NCBI RefSeq assembly: GCF_032362555.1
Contig: NC_083530.1
Location: 2,138,001-2,202,000, forward strand
Direction: 5' to 3'
DNA length: 64,000 nt
From: Amyelois transitella
Taxonomy: Eukaryota; Arthropoda; Insecta; Lepidoptera; Pyralidae
In this document: positions 1 through 11,632 of the stretch, one piece after another
Layout of the letters: each line of letters begins with the position of its first letter
Numbering within the stretch: position 1 is the stretch's first letter
Notes under the pieces: model-generated
What the model saw: the letters and a program-made list of their open reading frames with translations, nothing else
What the model was told of the DNA's origin: nothing
The model's database searches: none
Made by a program: the position numbers and the translations under genes

Positions 1-296
1 AATAGAAGAATTTCAAGTATACAAGCCTTTACCTTTGTCGCCTTTTACGACCTTCCCATGCAGATTGTAAAAATCGATCAAGTTAAAAGGCTAATAAACT
101 TGGGATTCTTCTTTAAGGCGATGGGCTAGTACCCTGTCACTATTTGAATCTAAATCCTATGAATCAGTCATACAGCTGAACGTGGACTTTCAGTCTCTCT
201 GTTGGCTTTGTCTACCCCGTAATGGATAAAGACGTAATTACATGTATGTATATACAGCGTCGCATCGCGTCTCATCTCGATGTGAACCTTATTATG

Positions 297-563
297 GTAT
301 ACATACATACATATGGACACGTCTATATCCCCTGCGGGGTAGACAGTGCCAACAGTCTTGAAAAGACCGAATGGCCACGTTCAGCTATTTGGCTTAATGA
401 TAGAATTGAGATTCAAATAGTGACAGGTTGATAGCCCATCGCCTAAAAAAGAATCCCAAGTTTGTAAGCCTATCCCTTAGTCGCCTTTTACGACATCCAT
501 GGGAAAGAGATGGAGTGGTCCTATTATTTTTTGTATTGGTGCCGGGAACCACACGGCACATTA
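297..563 (-). repeat. Short (ATGT)n-tailed element, near full length
   Basis: About 265 bp. On its own strand the family begins GTGCCGTGTGGTTCCCGGCA, includes ATGTCGTAAAAGGCGACTAA, GGCGATGGGCTAGCAACCTG and CAGTCTTTTCAAGACTG, and ends TAGACGTGACCATATGTATG plus ATGT repeats. It is probably a SINE or other non-autonomous retroelement. A fold-back pair of fragments of the same family fills 1-254. Confidence 0.85.
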
Positions 564-613
564 TGGTATACGGTGATTGAATAAAATTTCTTTAACAAGT
601 ATTAAACACAAAT

Positions 614-2568
614 TTAATTTAATGTATTAAAATAAGCGACAAATTTCTCTCTCATCATCCCAGCCTGAGTTCGCCACCGCCCATTTGTAGGTTTATGTCT
701 CACAAACGCTTTATACTTCCTCTTGTTTTTCCTCTCTGCTATCCTCACAGCCATTTGACTTCCGTGACCTTCTATATTACACCTAGATCCTTCTAAATCT
801 TCATTGTCTTCTTCATTCACTTTTCCTACGTTTCCTTCGTTGATAATATAGTTGTGTAAACAACACGCCGCTTTGACTATACCGTAAGCCGTTTGTAAAT
901 CGCAATCCAATGGTCGTTTGAATATCTTAAAATTTTTCTCCAACAAATCAAAACACTGCTTAACCACGCTGTAGGGATGGCTGAGGCGATCGTTAAATCG
1001 TTTTTTAGTCGCGTCAACCCTTGCTATACAATCTGGGAAAGCCCTTAATATACAAGTTTGCAGTTTAAAGCATCCGTCTCCAATGAATACACGAGGTACT
1101 AATATATCTGTCCCAGGGAATTTTTTACTTGGTAAGACTTTAGATATGTTACTTATATAGCTTGCATGTAACTCTGTTCGTTCAAACAAATCATTCTCGT
1201 TCGGGAGCCCATAGTCTCCTATGTCTATCGCTGTGAATCGGCACCAAGGGTCTATTATACTCATCAGTACGATCCTACTGTTGCGATTATCATATCTTAT
1301 ATGTTTAATAGGGCATTTCACTGTCAGATGTTTCCCGTCAACGCAGCCAACGCAGTTAGGGAAATGCCATGTGTCTTGGAAACCCCTCTCGGACTCTTTC
1401 CAAGTTTCAACAGTCGGTTCGGGCATGTTGTCCGGTTTGAGAACGTTGTATATTTCTCCGCAGGTCTGGCGGATGATGCTCGAAACTGTGGAGCGTCCCA
1501 GTTGGAAGGCCGAGGCTAGGGTAGCGTATGAAACGCCGGTTATTAAGAATCTGGAAATGTAATTGTTGATCTCATATAGTTAAAAACATACATACATATA
1601 GTTACGTCTATATCCCTTACGGGGTAGACAGAGCCAATAGTCTCGAAAAGACTGAATGGCTTAATGATGGAATTGAGATCCAAAAAGTGACAGGTTGCTA
1701 GCCCATCGCCTAAAAAAAGGATCGCAATTTTATAAGCCTATCCCTTAGTCACCTTTTACGACATCCATGGGAAAGAGATTGGAGTGGTCCTATTCTTTTT
1801 TGTATTGGTGCTGGGAACCACACGGCAGCACACATAGTTAAAAATGTGGAAAATATAAATTTATATACATAAGTATGTAAGATTGTGGTTCTACAATGAG
1901 CCTTCAATGACTGACTGCTTTAGTAAACAGCTTCATACAATCTAGATTAGATTTAGAGAAAACTTTACAACAATCAGAATTCTGACATATAAGCTCTTAT
2001 CTCTCATCATGCTGATCTGATAGCAAGAAAAAAATATAGTGTTAGTCTTCTCATGCAGATTGTAAAAGCCAATCAACGGAAATGCTAATAAACTTTGAAT
2101 TCTTCTTTCAGACAATGGGCATAAAACCTGTCACTATTATAATCAAAATTTCATCATTGGACCATGAATGAGGCCTTTCTTCTTTTTTTTTCAAGACTAT
2201 TGTATACAAGCATGTAAGTAATGTAATTAAGCTTACCTTAAACAAACAACAAGTCGTTCCCTCATCGAAATGGGCTGTCTAAAATTCGTTGAACATTTAC
2301 TTATCCTAGGCACCAATTTTTCATGTAAATCTTCAAACGCGTCTTGTGACATATGAAAATAATCATAAAACTTGTCTTCATTTTTTGATAACTCCATACA
2401 AATTCTGTTATATTCACCATCTCCATTCATTTGGTTTTCTAGATTGTAATTCCATACTCTTCTCTTTCTTTTGAGTTTTTTCACATTTTTTGGGCTAACA
2501 GCTCTTACTCTTTTACGTGACAACGCATAGAGAAACAGAAATTCTTCTTCGTCTGAATCACTCAACAT
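614..2568 (-). CDS. PIF/Harbinger (HARBI1/ALP1-like) transposase, two exons
   Basis: DDE endonuclease of a PIF/Harbinger DNA transposon. Exon 1 is 2237-2568 (donor GTAAGC read on the minus strand) and exon 2 is 614-1550 (acceptor TTTCCAG). Joined they give 1269 nt, 422 aa, with no internal stop. The N-terminus is acidic then basic (residues 1-50). An HTH-like stretch follows the junction (FLITGVSYATLASAF). The catalytic core shows D182 in CVDGKH and D269 in IGDGCF. The third acidic residue, normally E in a VVENAFG-like motif, reads VVKQCFD, so K308 appears to replace it; CCLHNY follows as in the family. The product is therefore probably inactive despite the open frame. Intron 1551-2236 carries a short (ATGT)n-tailed element. 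Terminal inverted repeats and the companion Myb/MADF protein were not found. A domesticated HARBI1-like gene is less likely given the lost catalytic residue. Confidence 0.82.
1588..1822 (-). repeat. Short (ATGT)n-tailed element in the Harbinger intron
   Basis: Full-length-like minus copy from (ACAT)n to GGTGCTGGGAACCACACGGC. It lies wholly between the two transposase exons. Confidence 0.85.
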
Positions 2569-3296
2569 CTTTTTAAATATGTAGCGTAATTTGTGTATTT
2601 TTATGTAGTACTGGGCTGAGGTTACTCTGCAAACAAACGCAATCTAATCGCAACATACAATGACTATGACATACTTTTTAGCTGTTCTACGCAAAGAAAT
2701 TACATAAGGATTTATGTCTTAAAATTAATATGACAAATCAAGACACTACAAATGTTCTTTATTAAACTTCTTTATGTAGATTGAGAAAAAATTTAGGGCC
2801 AGTTTGTGCCCCTGTCCTCACAGCATGGCACGGGCGACACTGTTGTTATTACAGGAAAAATTATCACTATTTTGCTTTTTATCATGATGTGAAACGGGAC
2901 AGCAATAGATTTTCGCTCAATGAAAATGGCCATCTTGATATGGGAGCTGCTTCTTCTACAGTTGTACTTTGAAAGCAATAGTAGTTTTGATTATAAGCAT
3001 GTGACTTAATTTTAATTTAATGTTAAGAGATTTCAATTCAAATAATTTATATGCTTAATAATAATAATATTGAAAGGGCCTAACTGTGTGCAGTTATTGG
3101 AGCCAATCAAGGTAAATATAATGTATATCTAGGTTTTTTTTAATATTCATGATTGTTTGCAGAGTAATCCTACAGCCATTATACAAAGACAAATTAAGTT
3201 AGCTTGTGCTTAAATTCTTTAAAAACCTCAAGTATGTAAAACTGACAACTGTGCCTACTATGATGACAACATTTTAGCAAAAAATTTGGCCAGAAT

Positions 3297-3518
3297 ATGT
3301 TGATAAAATTTATTTTGTCACGATTTGACCTTGGAAACCATAAGGTATCAATGGCTTATCACGAAAGGTTGAGACAAGCGCCTGAAGATTTCATTACAGG
3401 TAAATGGATAAATTTGATTTTAAGTGTGTAAATATTTAAAAATCTAGGGTTTCTTCATTTAGGAGATTGGCTTTGCCATCATTCAGCTTTAACATTAAAC
3501 AGGCCACGTTCTACGTAA
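3297..3518 (+). CDS. Candidate small two-exon gene of unknown function
   Basis: A frame from ATG 3297 (or the internal ATG 3351) runs to the donor ACAG|GTAAAT at 3399. Across a 63-bp intron with a good acceptor (TTTCTTCATTTAG, exon from 3463) it continues in frame to TAA at 3516-3518. The product is 52 aa (34 aa from 3351), containing YHERLRQAPEDFIT then GDWLCHHSALTLNRPRST. The intron is near the lepidopteran minimum. No family was recognised and there is no clear poly(A) signal, so this may be coincidence or one part of a larger gene. Confidence 0.3.
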
Positions 3519-6213
3519 AGGATAAAGGCATGAATGTGTTCAGATACCGTAATAAGTTTTTTTGCATATAAACTTAACGTATTATTAGATTTCCCGTACG
3601 ATAAAACTCTCTTACGTATACCAATAATTAGTATTGTGTAAGTAAAACATTTTACGAAATAATAAACTGTTGGAATGTACAAATATTTTTAAGTTTTTTT
3701 AGAGGTTATGTTCGTATATTTTGTCTTAAATAAGAATTATTCTTACCGTTTATGGGATTCGCTGACATCTTAATCTAATATTGTAACAATTTCTGGAAAG
3801 TGCATAAATTCTTCTCACTTAAAAAATAATAAATAAACGCAAATTTCACGTGCATTCCTCTTGTAGCACTCTTGTGTGTTTTTGAAGCGTTTTGTTTTTA
3901 CATCAAGTTCGTGTTATCATCAAGCTGTCAAATCAAATGTCATAAAAAACTTTCGGATTTCGGACGTTTATTCCTTAAATTGGATAAACTGCCTTATAAA
4001 AAAATTATGTACAAATTGTATGAATATAACTCAGGATAAAAGTGGTAATGATATTAATATACAAAGTTAATAATACATGAACAAAAAATGTTAATAACAG
4101 AACGCAGTCATCCCATCGTTGTCAAAATGACAATCTAATATTGAATGTTACCAGCTTTAAAAAAATATTCTACTCATTTAGGTTACCACTAAAACAGTAA
4201 ATGAGTGCTTAAAACAAATAGCTAAAACACTAAAATTTTAATTAATAAGTAATTTGAAAAGGTGAATAACATATTTTCTGATAAGCATAGTCAGTCAATT
4301 CTAATGCTGAAAAATTAACTACTTATTCTTTAATTAAGTAAGTTAATGAAAAAATATTATTTAAATGTAACTATTATTGCGTGTTAACTTTATTTTATGT
4401 TGTAGGTGAGTATGTCGCAAAGGAGTTGCTAAATTAAAACAAATATGAAAACTACAGCCTACGGAAGAGATTGGTTTTTGTCAATACAGATTAAAAATAC
4501 CACCTCAGTAATAGAAAATGCTCAATTTCCGAGAGTAGGTCTAACGTAACGGTTATGGGTGGGTGGATGCAATCAACGTTGGCTGCTGGAAGTATAAAAT
4601 AAAGTTGGTTTAGAAAGGCAGATAAAGTTAACAATAGTGTGTGAATTAGAATGTTCTCCATTCTGAGAAAATCTGCCTATTCAAGATGGATGTGTAGTCA
4701 TGATCTAATCCGGGGAATCTTCCCCTGACAAGGAATTCTCCGTGTAACAGTCAAGTTAGTTAGTTAAGTACTGTGATCACGTATCACGATACTTAAGAGA
4801 GAGAGATAAAATTTTATGTAGGAATTAAGTTTCTCACTTATGTTAAGCCTTAGGAAAATCTATTTGAAAGTGCAGTAGGAATTCAGTCGAAATTATTTTA
4901 GTTTTTTTTTTGTATTGCACCTCCTTTGTAAATTTCTTTTATTTTAAAACATATTTAAAAAAAAAACGAATATTTTCTGTAATAAACTTTCTTTTGTGAC
5001 CGAGATACGTTACATAAATCCAGGTTCAACTTTATTCTGTACTAGTTGTTACCCATGATTTCGCTCGCGTGGCAGATTTTATCACAGTATTTTGTATTTA
5101 TTAGATGTACAATTAGATGTAGACGAAATGAAGTAACATTTTGTTGATCGTTGTCCTTGCTAAAAATTTTAAAATTTAATTTATTTTTAATCTTTCTTTT
5201 AATCCAATGGAATAAAAAGAGTGTGTACCTAAATATTTTCTTTTTTAATTATTTTAGAATACTCGCCAATTATTTTTAAAATGTATAAGCGGGTACAGTG
5301 GCACTTTTCCTACTATTTTATTATATTTGTATGAGTTCTTAAAATGACGATGATGATGGATAGACACTGATGGATTCCAAGAAACAGAAAATATCGTTGA
5401 GTATGTACAAAATTACAGTCAAATATATCTACAAGCAAGTACATAATAAATTTGTATATAGATAAGCCTTGACTGGTCATGTGCAGCCCTGAAATATCTG
5501 CAGTGCGTTTTCTGGCTCAAGGTCTGGCTAGGGAAATATATTTGAATATGTTATAACCGATTTTCTTTATTCGCAAAATATGAGACTGTCAAAATATCAG
5601 ATTTTAATTATTATCCAATATGTATCTTAAAAAAAAAATATTAAAATTCTGGTGGAACCCATGTTACACTTTAAAATCTTGAATTCTGTCCTCCGCAACC
5701 TTTGAAGGGAATTCAAGATTTCTTTTCAAAGGTTGCGGAGGTCAGACGGGGTTTGCTTAATGTAATAACGTGACTTACACAATCATGATTGTGGTCATAG
5801 GTGTAACATGGGTTCCACCTGAGAGGTGAAGACGCAACCAGAAATAACGCCAGGAGGATATAAATAGAATTGGCTCTTCAAACCGAATTTTAATAATTAT
5901 TGTTTTTTTTTTAAGATAAACGATTGATCAATTTTTTAAATAGAGTAAGCTGTACCTCGCAAAGAAATCAATTTCAGTTGTAATTTTAATTTCAACGACA
6001 AAGCTGTTTCGGTAAAATAAGCCAGGATATATACCAAAAATGTGATCAAAGACCCCAATCATGTTAAGTGAACATCCAAAAATAACAAATGAATGGGGAA
6101 AGGGTTCATTCATAAAAAAAATCAGCCATTTTGATGAAGGCTGTGTGGCACTGAAACAGCGTTACGATATGGGCCAAGGCGAAACTTTGCGCAGGCGCTA
6201 AAGAATTGATCTA
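3519..6213. other. AT-rich intergenic stretch
   Basis: No coding region, RNA gene or clear transposon end was seen apart from the inverted-repeat unit at 5651-5819. The open frames here are short and unsupported. Confidence 0.5.
5651..5819. repeat. 169-bp unit with 19-bp perfect inverted ends and interleaved inner inverted repeats
   Basis: GGTGGAACCCATGTTACAC at 5651-5669 is exactly inverted at 5801-5819. Inside, 5674-5686 pairs with 5709-5721 (13 bp) and 5691-5706 pairs with 5725-5740 (16 bp), in crossing order. The right half continues into a dispersed repeat ending ACGCCAGGAGGATATAA, also seen at about 26.93-27.07 kb. Confidence 0.7.
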
Positions 6214-6266
6214 CCAATGACGTCACACAAGATGTCCACTACTTGATCCCAACGCTCAGTATAAAA
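6214..6266 (+). promoter_or_regulatory. Promoter-like module: CCAAT, CRE and TATA box
   Basis: CCAAT (6214-6218) overlaps a perfect CRE, TGACGTCA (6218-6225). TATAAAA follows at 6260-6266, about 35 bp on. A TCACGTG E-box lies at 6349-6355. An ATG at 6440 opens a 28-codon frame ending in a strong donor (GTAAGTAT at 6525). The arrangement looks like a real polymerase II promoter with a first exon of about 6290-6524. The target is unclear; the next plus-strand gene is the LAMP gene at 13.8 kb. Confidence 0.45.
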
Positions 6267-6439
6267 CGTAAAAATAAAGACATTCCCCAAGTTTCGCTCC
6301 AAAAGACTAGATGTTAATATAGAAAATTTAGCCAAATCAACCGGTGATTCACGTGTTTTTTTAACAAATTTGCAGAGTTTAATGGTCTAAATATTTAAAA
6401 AAGTTGTGTAGCATTCACGCCGTAACTAAGGAGGTCGCG

Positions 6440-6524
6440 ATGGTTTATCGTATAGCAGTACAAAAGAATTTTTTCACAATGTTAGACAATACGATGTCTG
6501 CGATGGCGAGACTGCTATGTTTAT
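6440..6524 (+). other. Candidate 5' exon ending in a strong splice donor
   Basis: ATG at 6440, then MVYRIAVQKNFFTMLDN and a Leu/Cys-rich end, stopping in phase 1 at GTAAGT. Joined to an acceptor-like CTGCACAG upstream of LAMP exon 1 (13.77 kb) it would stay in frame into the LAMP signal sequence. That has a one-in-three chance of happening randomly. Confidence 0.3.
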
Positions 6525-8713
6525 GTAAGTATTATTTAATTTTTGAATAAAAGATACATTCTTCGTATTAAGTCCTTGACTTTACACCAGAAAGAATTTA
6601 AACTTCATTAAGACCTATATTTGAAATCAGGCTAAGCACCTACAGACTATAAGTAAGTGTACATCATCATCATTACCTTTAAATATATTCAAAATTTAAA
6701 AGTAAAATTAAAAAAAATATGCATTACTTAGATGACATTTCATTTTGAATCAATTCATTTGGGAATTAAAACAATGAATAGAAGGTTTACTTATAAATTT
6801 TTAGGTTAATTATAAGTCCATTAAAATGGAGTTTTGTCTTAATCGCTGTGACTATAAATGACCTTTTACCTTATTCATTTATTTAACACATTATTAAAAG
6901 AGTGAGTCCAATAAAAGAATCTATATAATGTTTTTTTAAATATTTAGGAAAAAAAATTAGGAAATAAAATTAATTAAAAAAACACAAAAGAATTCAGATC
7001 TTTGGTGAGCTAAGTTCTTTAGGGATTTAGCACATTTGTGATTGCATTATTTGCTTTTTGCTTGCTTTTCTTCTCTTCGAGTGACAGTACAAAGCTATAA
7101 GAACATATTTGAATCGTTTGAAATGTTTGATGCATTTGTTGTTGGTATATCTTTCTACTATCCACGATTCCTGCATACTTCTTTCGCTTCATTGACATTC
7201 ACTTTCTACTTTTTTATATCATTCGTCTGTATGCCATCATATTGCATAACGTTCTCAGGAAGAGATAGAGTGATCCTACCAAAAACTATACGGCTACTTC
7301 TACAATTAAGATCTACTTCTTTGTCGTTACCTTTCCCACTCTTTACATGCGTTCGGCACAGGATGTTAGTTTTTTTCCAATTGGCTCTGTCACTTGTCTG
7401 CTTACTAGTCACTCCTTTTCTACTCATACCTACTTTCCTTTAAGCTGTCCTTCTATCTCTTTTTTTGGTATTCCCCTGTTTTTAAAACCTTGCACTTTCA
7501 TATTTAATTTCCTATACTTTTGCTATTATAATTATTAAGTATTTATTTTTTGATCTATCATGCTGTATTGATTTGATAGGCCATAGCATATTCTCGTGAT
7601 TACAACAGCATGTAATGCAAGACAAGATAAAGGGCCCATTACATTTTGTATATTTTCAACTGGTTCCTATTTTAACGCTAAAATTCCTTCGTCAATTTCC
7701 ACTTAATTTCATATAATTTCATTAAAGCAACATCAGTTTTGTGAACTTTGTTGACTTAGCTTTCGACACTTTTAACCTCCTTTTGTCATTCACAAATTAC
7801 AATTGAAAGTTTAAATATTCGTTATGTTACTTCAGTAGAAGCGGCAATTTCATTTTGGAGTTTTCGTTCGTTAGTTATTCAAACACTACCTAACTATAAT
7901 ATCGAGTGAAAATTAGATCAACTGATGCAAACTTATCAGAGTTTTATATTTCCTTCTTCAACTTATACCTTGTAATCATAATCAAGAGAAAGTGTCCGGT
8001 CGTCTGATACATCGGTGCCAGAATTTCTAACCTAAAATAATTGGTCCTTCGATTTTTCCTTCTCGCAACTTCAAAACTACTATCACGTTTTAAAGAAACG
8101 TAGCCAAGAACAATTCTTTCGGTTTGAAGCTGTTTTAATGAGATATTCCCAGAAGATAGAAGATATTCCAAGCAGACAGTTAAATAGAAACATACGATCA
8201 AATTATAATAGTTAGGTATATTGGTTCTTCTCTGGAAGTTGAAATGACCAATAATTAAAGAACTTTACTACTTTTGCTAAAGTTTTGCTATGGTTATCGC
8301 ACCATCAGTCAAATGCTCCTTTTGGTCAACTAAAACAAGTTAAGACAACATATTGGTCAGGAAAGTAAAGATTAAAGTATAAATAGTTTGAGACAACGGT
8401 CGTTCTTATTAGTTACCGAAAACTTTTTTTTTAATATTATGTCAAATTCGAATCGATGTCGATGTCAATTCATAGATATCACACATCCTATACATCCGAT
8501 TTGCATATTGTCTGAAAGACGACCTCATTTCTTGATATTCTCAATGAAACAGCATAATTTATTCAAATCGAAAATTTACATTGCTCAGCTAAAGAGATCT
8601 TGAAATTGAAATGTCTTTAAAATCACTGATCTGCAAAAAAAATATTTGTGTTCGAAATTTATAATGAAAGTGTGAAATAAAAACATTTGAAGGGCCTAGA
8701 CAAACGTACTTAT
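6525..8713. other. AT-rich stretch with a LINE scrap
   Basis: About 7158-7200 reads CCACGATTCCTGCATACTTC TTTCGC, like the reverse complement of the RTE-like tail. The hydrophobic open frame over 7042-7443 has no recognisable features. Nothing else was seen. Confidence 0.45.
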
Positions 8714-8815
8714 GCCCAACGGCTTAAGCCGTTGGGCTTGCATGAAGAAAGAAATGAATAGTTGATAAAGCGAAATAAGTATGCAGGGATCGTGGTAAGA
8801 GGAAAGTTGTCTCTA
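8714..8815 (+). repeat. 24-bp perfect palindrome joined to a LINE tail fragment
   Basis: A 12-bp arm (GCCCAACGGCTT) and its exact inverse fill 8714-8737. The right part continues into TTGCATGAAGAAAG and AAGTATGCAGGGATCGTGG, a degraded piece of the RTE-like LINE 3' end. Confidence 0.65.
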
Positions 8816-8871
8816 GTTCAGTCTTGTCTCCGTTCGCTCCCGAAAAGGCATTATATTTTGTTTGTAATATT

Positions 8872-9055
8872 AAATAGGGGATAGGCTTGAAAACTTGGGT
8901 TTCTTCTTTTAGGCGATGGGTTAGCTCTAGTCTGTGTTGAATCTCAATTCTATCATTAAGCCAAATAGCTAAACGTGGCCATTCAGTCTTTACAAAACTG
9001 TTGGCTCTGTCTACCCCGCAAGGGATATAGACGTGACCATATGTATGTATGTATG
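8872..9055 (+). repeat. Short (ATGT)n-tailed element, 5' truncated
   Basis: Starts at GGGGATAGGCTTGAAAACTT and ends in CATATGTATGTATGTATG. Confidence 0.8.
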
Positions 9056-10582
9056 TTGTAATATTAAAGGGCGGATCAGACCAGGTAACTTCTTTGTGGA
9101 ATCAGATTACTATTTGTGTTCAATTCAAATGAGCCTTACTTCTTACTCTAAGCCTCGTTTAGGTCAAACTGCCTCAAACTCTGACACCATCTGACATTCG
9201 ACAAACAAATATTGATCTTCATAAACAAAGCAATAGAATTATATTCACTTTATGCTATGTAAAGCTTGCGGCTCTAACTGTGGCATAATTTCCTTGAAAA
9301 CTACAAGTTTCCTCATATCTGAGGTCGCTCCTGCATAATAAAGGCTTTCCTCTTTATTTCTTTGCGTTCTTGTTTGGAAATTGGATCTCATAACGTTTTC
9401 GCCAACATGACACGTATTACTTTTAGTTTTTTTTTTGTGAATAAATATCTCAACTAATATAATAAATGGGAAACTAAGTTTGTTTGTTTTTGTTGTTCAT
9501 ATTGTCTCTTCACGCGTTATCATTTTGAAATATTGCGTATATAAAGGTACCTACTAATAAAGAGTCTAGAGAAGAACATCGGTTATTTTTTATCCCGGTA
9601 AAAACTAAAGTTCCCGTGGAATTTTACAGAAAACCTGTATGCTTTATCAGGTCGCGCTAAACGAGCGTGTACTTAGGTACGTGGCGCTAAATTCGCGCGG
9701 GTGAAGCTGCGGTTAAAAGCTAGTGTTGAATAACTTCGGGAGGTCTTGTCAAAATTTCTTCCTTTTATATAAAGTTGGTATAATGCAACTAACAAAATTC
9801 AAAATTTTTATTCATTATTATAGGAGACTTCATACTCGTATCACTTAATAATTGTCATATCTTTTGGTTTTGAAACGTTGACGTCGTCTTTGACGTCAAA
9901 TAAATTGCTCAAGAATAAGTTTACAGCCGCTTCCAAAGCGTCAGTGCAGAAGATGCGTTAACAAACTGCACTGCAGCATTTTCTTCAACAACATCAACTT
10001 CACAATTATCCAAACTTAGAATAGAAATGTGGACATGTTTTGAATACAAGAAAGGTTGTAAATGTTGTAGTATGTAACTCTAAAAAATAATTTCTTGAAA
10101 GGTATAAGATAAGAGCAAAATATATTCCTTCCATAAAACGCAAAGGGCTCCATTTTTTTATGCACTTACGTCTGACAGTTATAAAAGGGCTGTTTTGGCG
10201 AAAAGGGGTTAGGCAAAAATAACAGTGCATTAAATTATTTGAGCGTTTTATGGGATTTTATGGGACAAGATCTTGAATACTTAGGTGTTGAATAGAGATT
10301 GCGGTGTGGTTAAATAAATATCATATATGTTGCACACAGAGGTTTCAATAAAAAAGGCAATTAAGAGATAGACTTAAAAGTATATTCCATGATTGCTTTA
10401 AACATTTTTAAACGATTAGCAACCTGTTATCGTCACTGAATCTCAATTTCGTCATAAAGCTATCCAGATAAACGTGGCTTAGGTACCTTCTTGTACCGTG
10501 ACTATTGAATCTGTTTGCTCTAATGTGATATGAGTCGTTTCGCAAAAAAAGGTTATCTCATAAGGGATCAAATAAATGTTAC

Positions 10583-10765
10583 ATAGGAAAGCGAAGTGCT
10601 AATAAACTTGGGAGTCTTTTTTTAAGAACATGTTGCAATGGGCTTGCAACATGTCCCTATTTGAGTCTCCATTCCATCATTTAGCTATACGCTGTGCGTT
10701 TTTTTAGTCTTTTTAATATTGTTGGCTCTGCTATTACCGTAAGGAATAAATACGTGATTATGAAT
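10583..10765 (+). repeat. Degraded short (ATGT)n-tailed element
   Basis: GCTAATAAACTTGGGAGTCT to GTTGGCTCTGCTATTACCGT, with an extra inverted repeat (ACATGTTGCAA / TTGCAACATGT) inside. Confidence 0.6.
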
Positions 10766-11449
10766 CATAATCATAATCATTTATTCCTTGAATATGATTA
10801 CAATGTAGGTCTTAACTATTCTATAGTATTTTAAGTATATGTGTTAGGGTGTATATAATATGTATGCAATTTTAAAATAACATACGGCTATGCCTTTTGG
10901 CGCGTGTTTCGATTTTGATAATCTCATGATATATGGGTTCAATGGATACCTATAGTGTGTTATTGAACGATGACTGTAAAGATCGACATTATTTATAATA
11001 ACTTAAAAAATTAGAGCGGTGCAAAATTTGCAGTTTTTTTAATGTTATGATTTGTTATTTTTTTTAAAGAAGTTGTGCTAAAATAGAAGTTAACTTATTA
11101 CGTATTCTTGTCATCAGAAGTATTTGTTTGCAAAGGTTAAACTAACTATTGCAATCGGGTTTATAAGTGTGACATTTTCCATAATCTCGGCTATCACTTG
11201 ATAGGGTTGTTATTGCGGTACAGAGGCGTAGGCAAACAGATATTACGGAAGACCTTTAGAAACGCCCACTTCCAAATGTAGGTGTTGCAATTTTTCAGAA
11301 TAATTTTCCATGGAAAATGGCAGAATTGCTTTTTGAGTGGACTTTGTAAAAATATTATAACAAACAAGTTTCTAAAGCCATGTTCCTAAAAGAAATACAG
11401 TTACTAACAGTACTTAGTATGTTTGCTTGATTTGAGTACTTAAAAGGAA

Positions 11450-11632
11450 AAGGCTAATACATTTGGGATTCATCTCGTAGGCAATGGACTCGCAACCTCT
11501 CACTTTTTGAATCTCCATTTAATCATACTCGTAAAGCCACACAGTTAAACGTTTCCTTTCAATTTTATCAATAATACTGGCTCTGTCTAGCTCGTTAAGG
11601 GTTAAAGATATAATCAAATGTATGTATGTAAG
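11450..11632 (+). repeat. Degraded short (ATGT)n-tailed element
   Basis: GGCTAATACATTTGGGATTC through ACTGGCTCTGTCTAGCTCGT to ATGTATGTATGTA. Confidence 0.65.

Noticed and set aside
7042..7443. A 133-aa hydrophobic plus-strand frame
   Set aside because: Phe/Ser/Leu-rich translation of T-rich DNA, overlapping a scrap of reverse-strand LINE; no promoter, splice or family signal.
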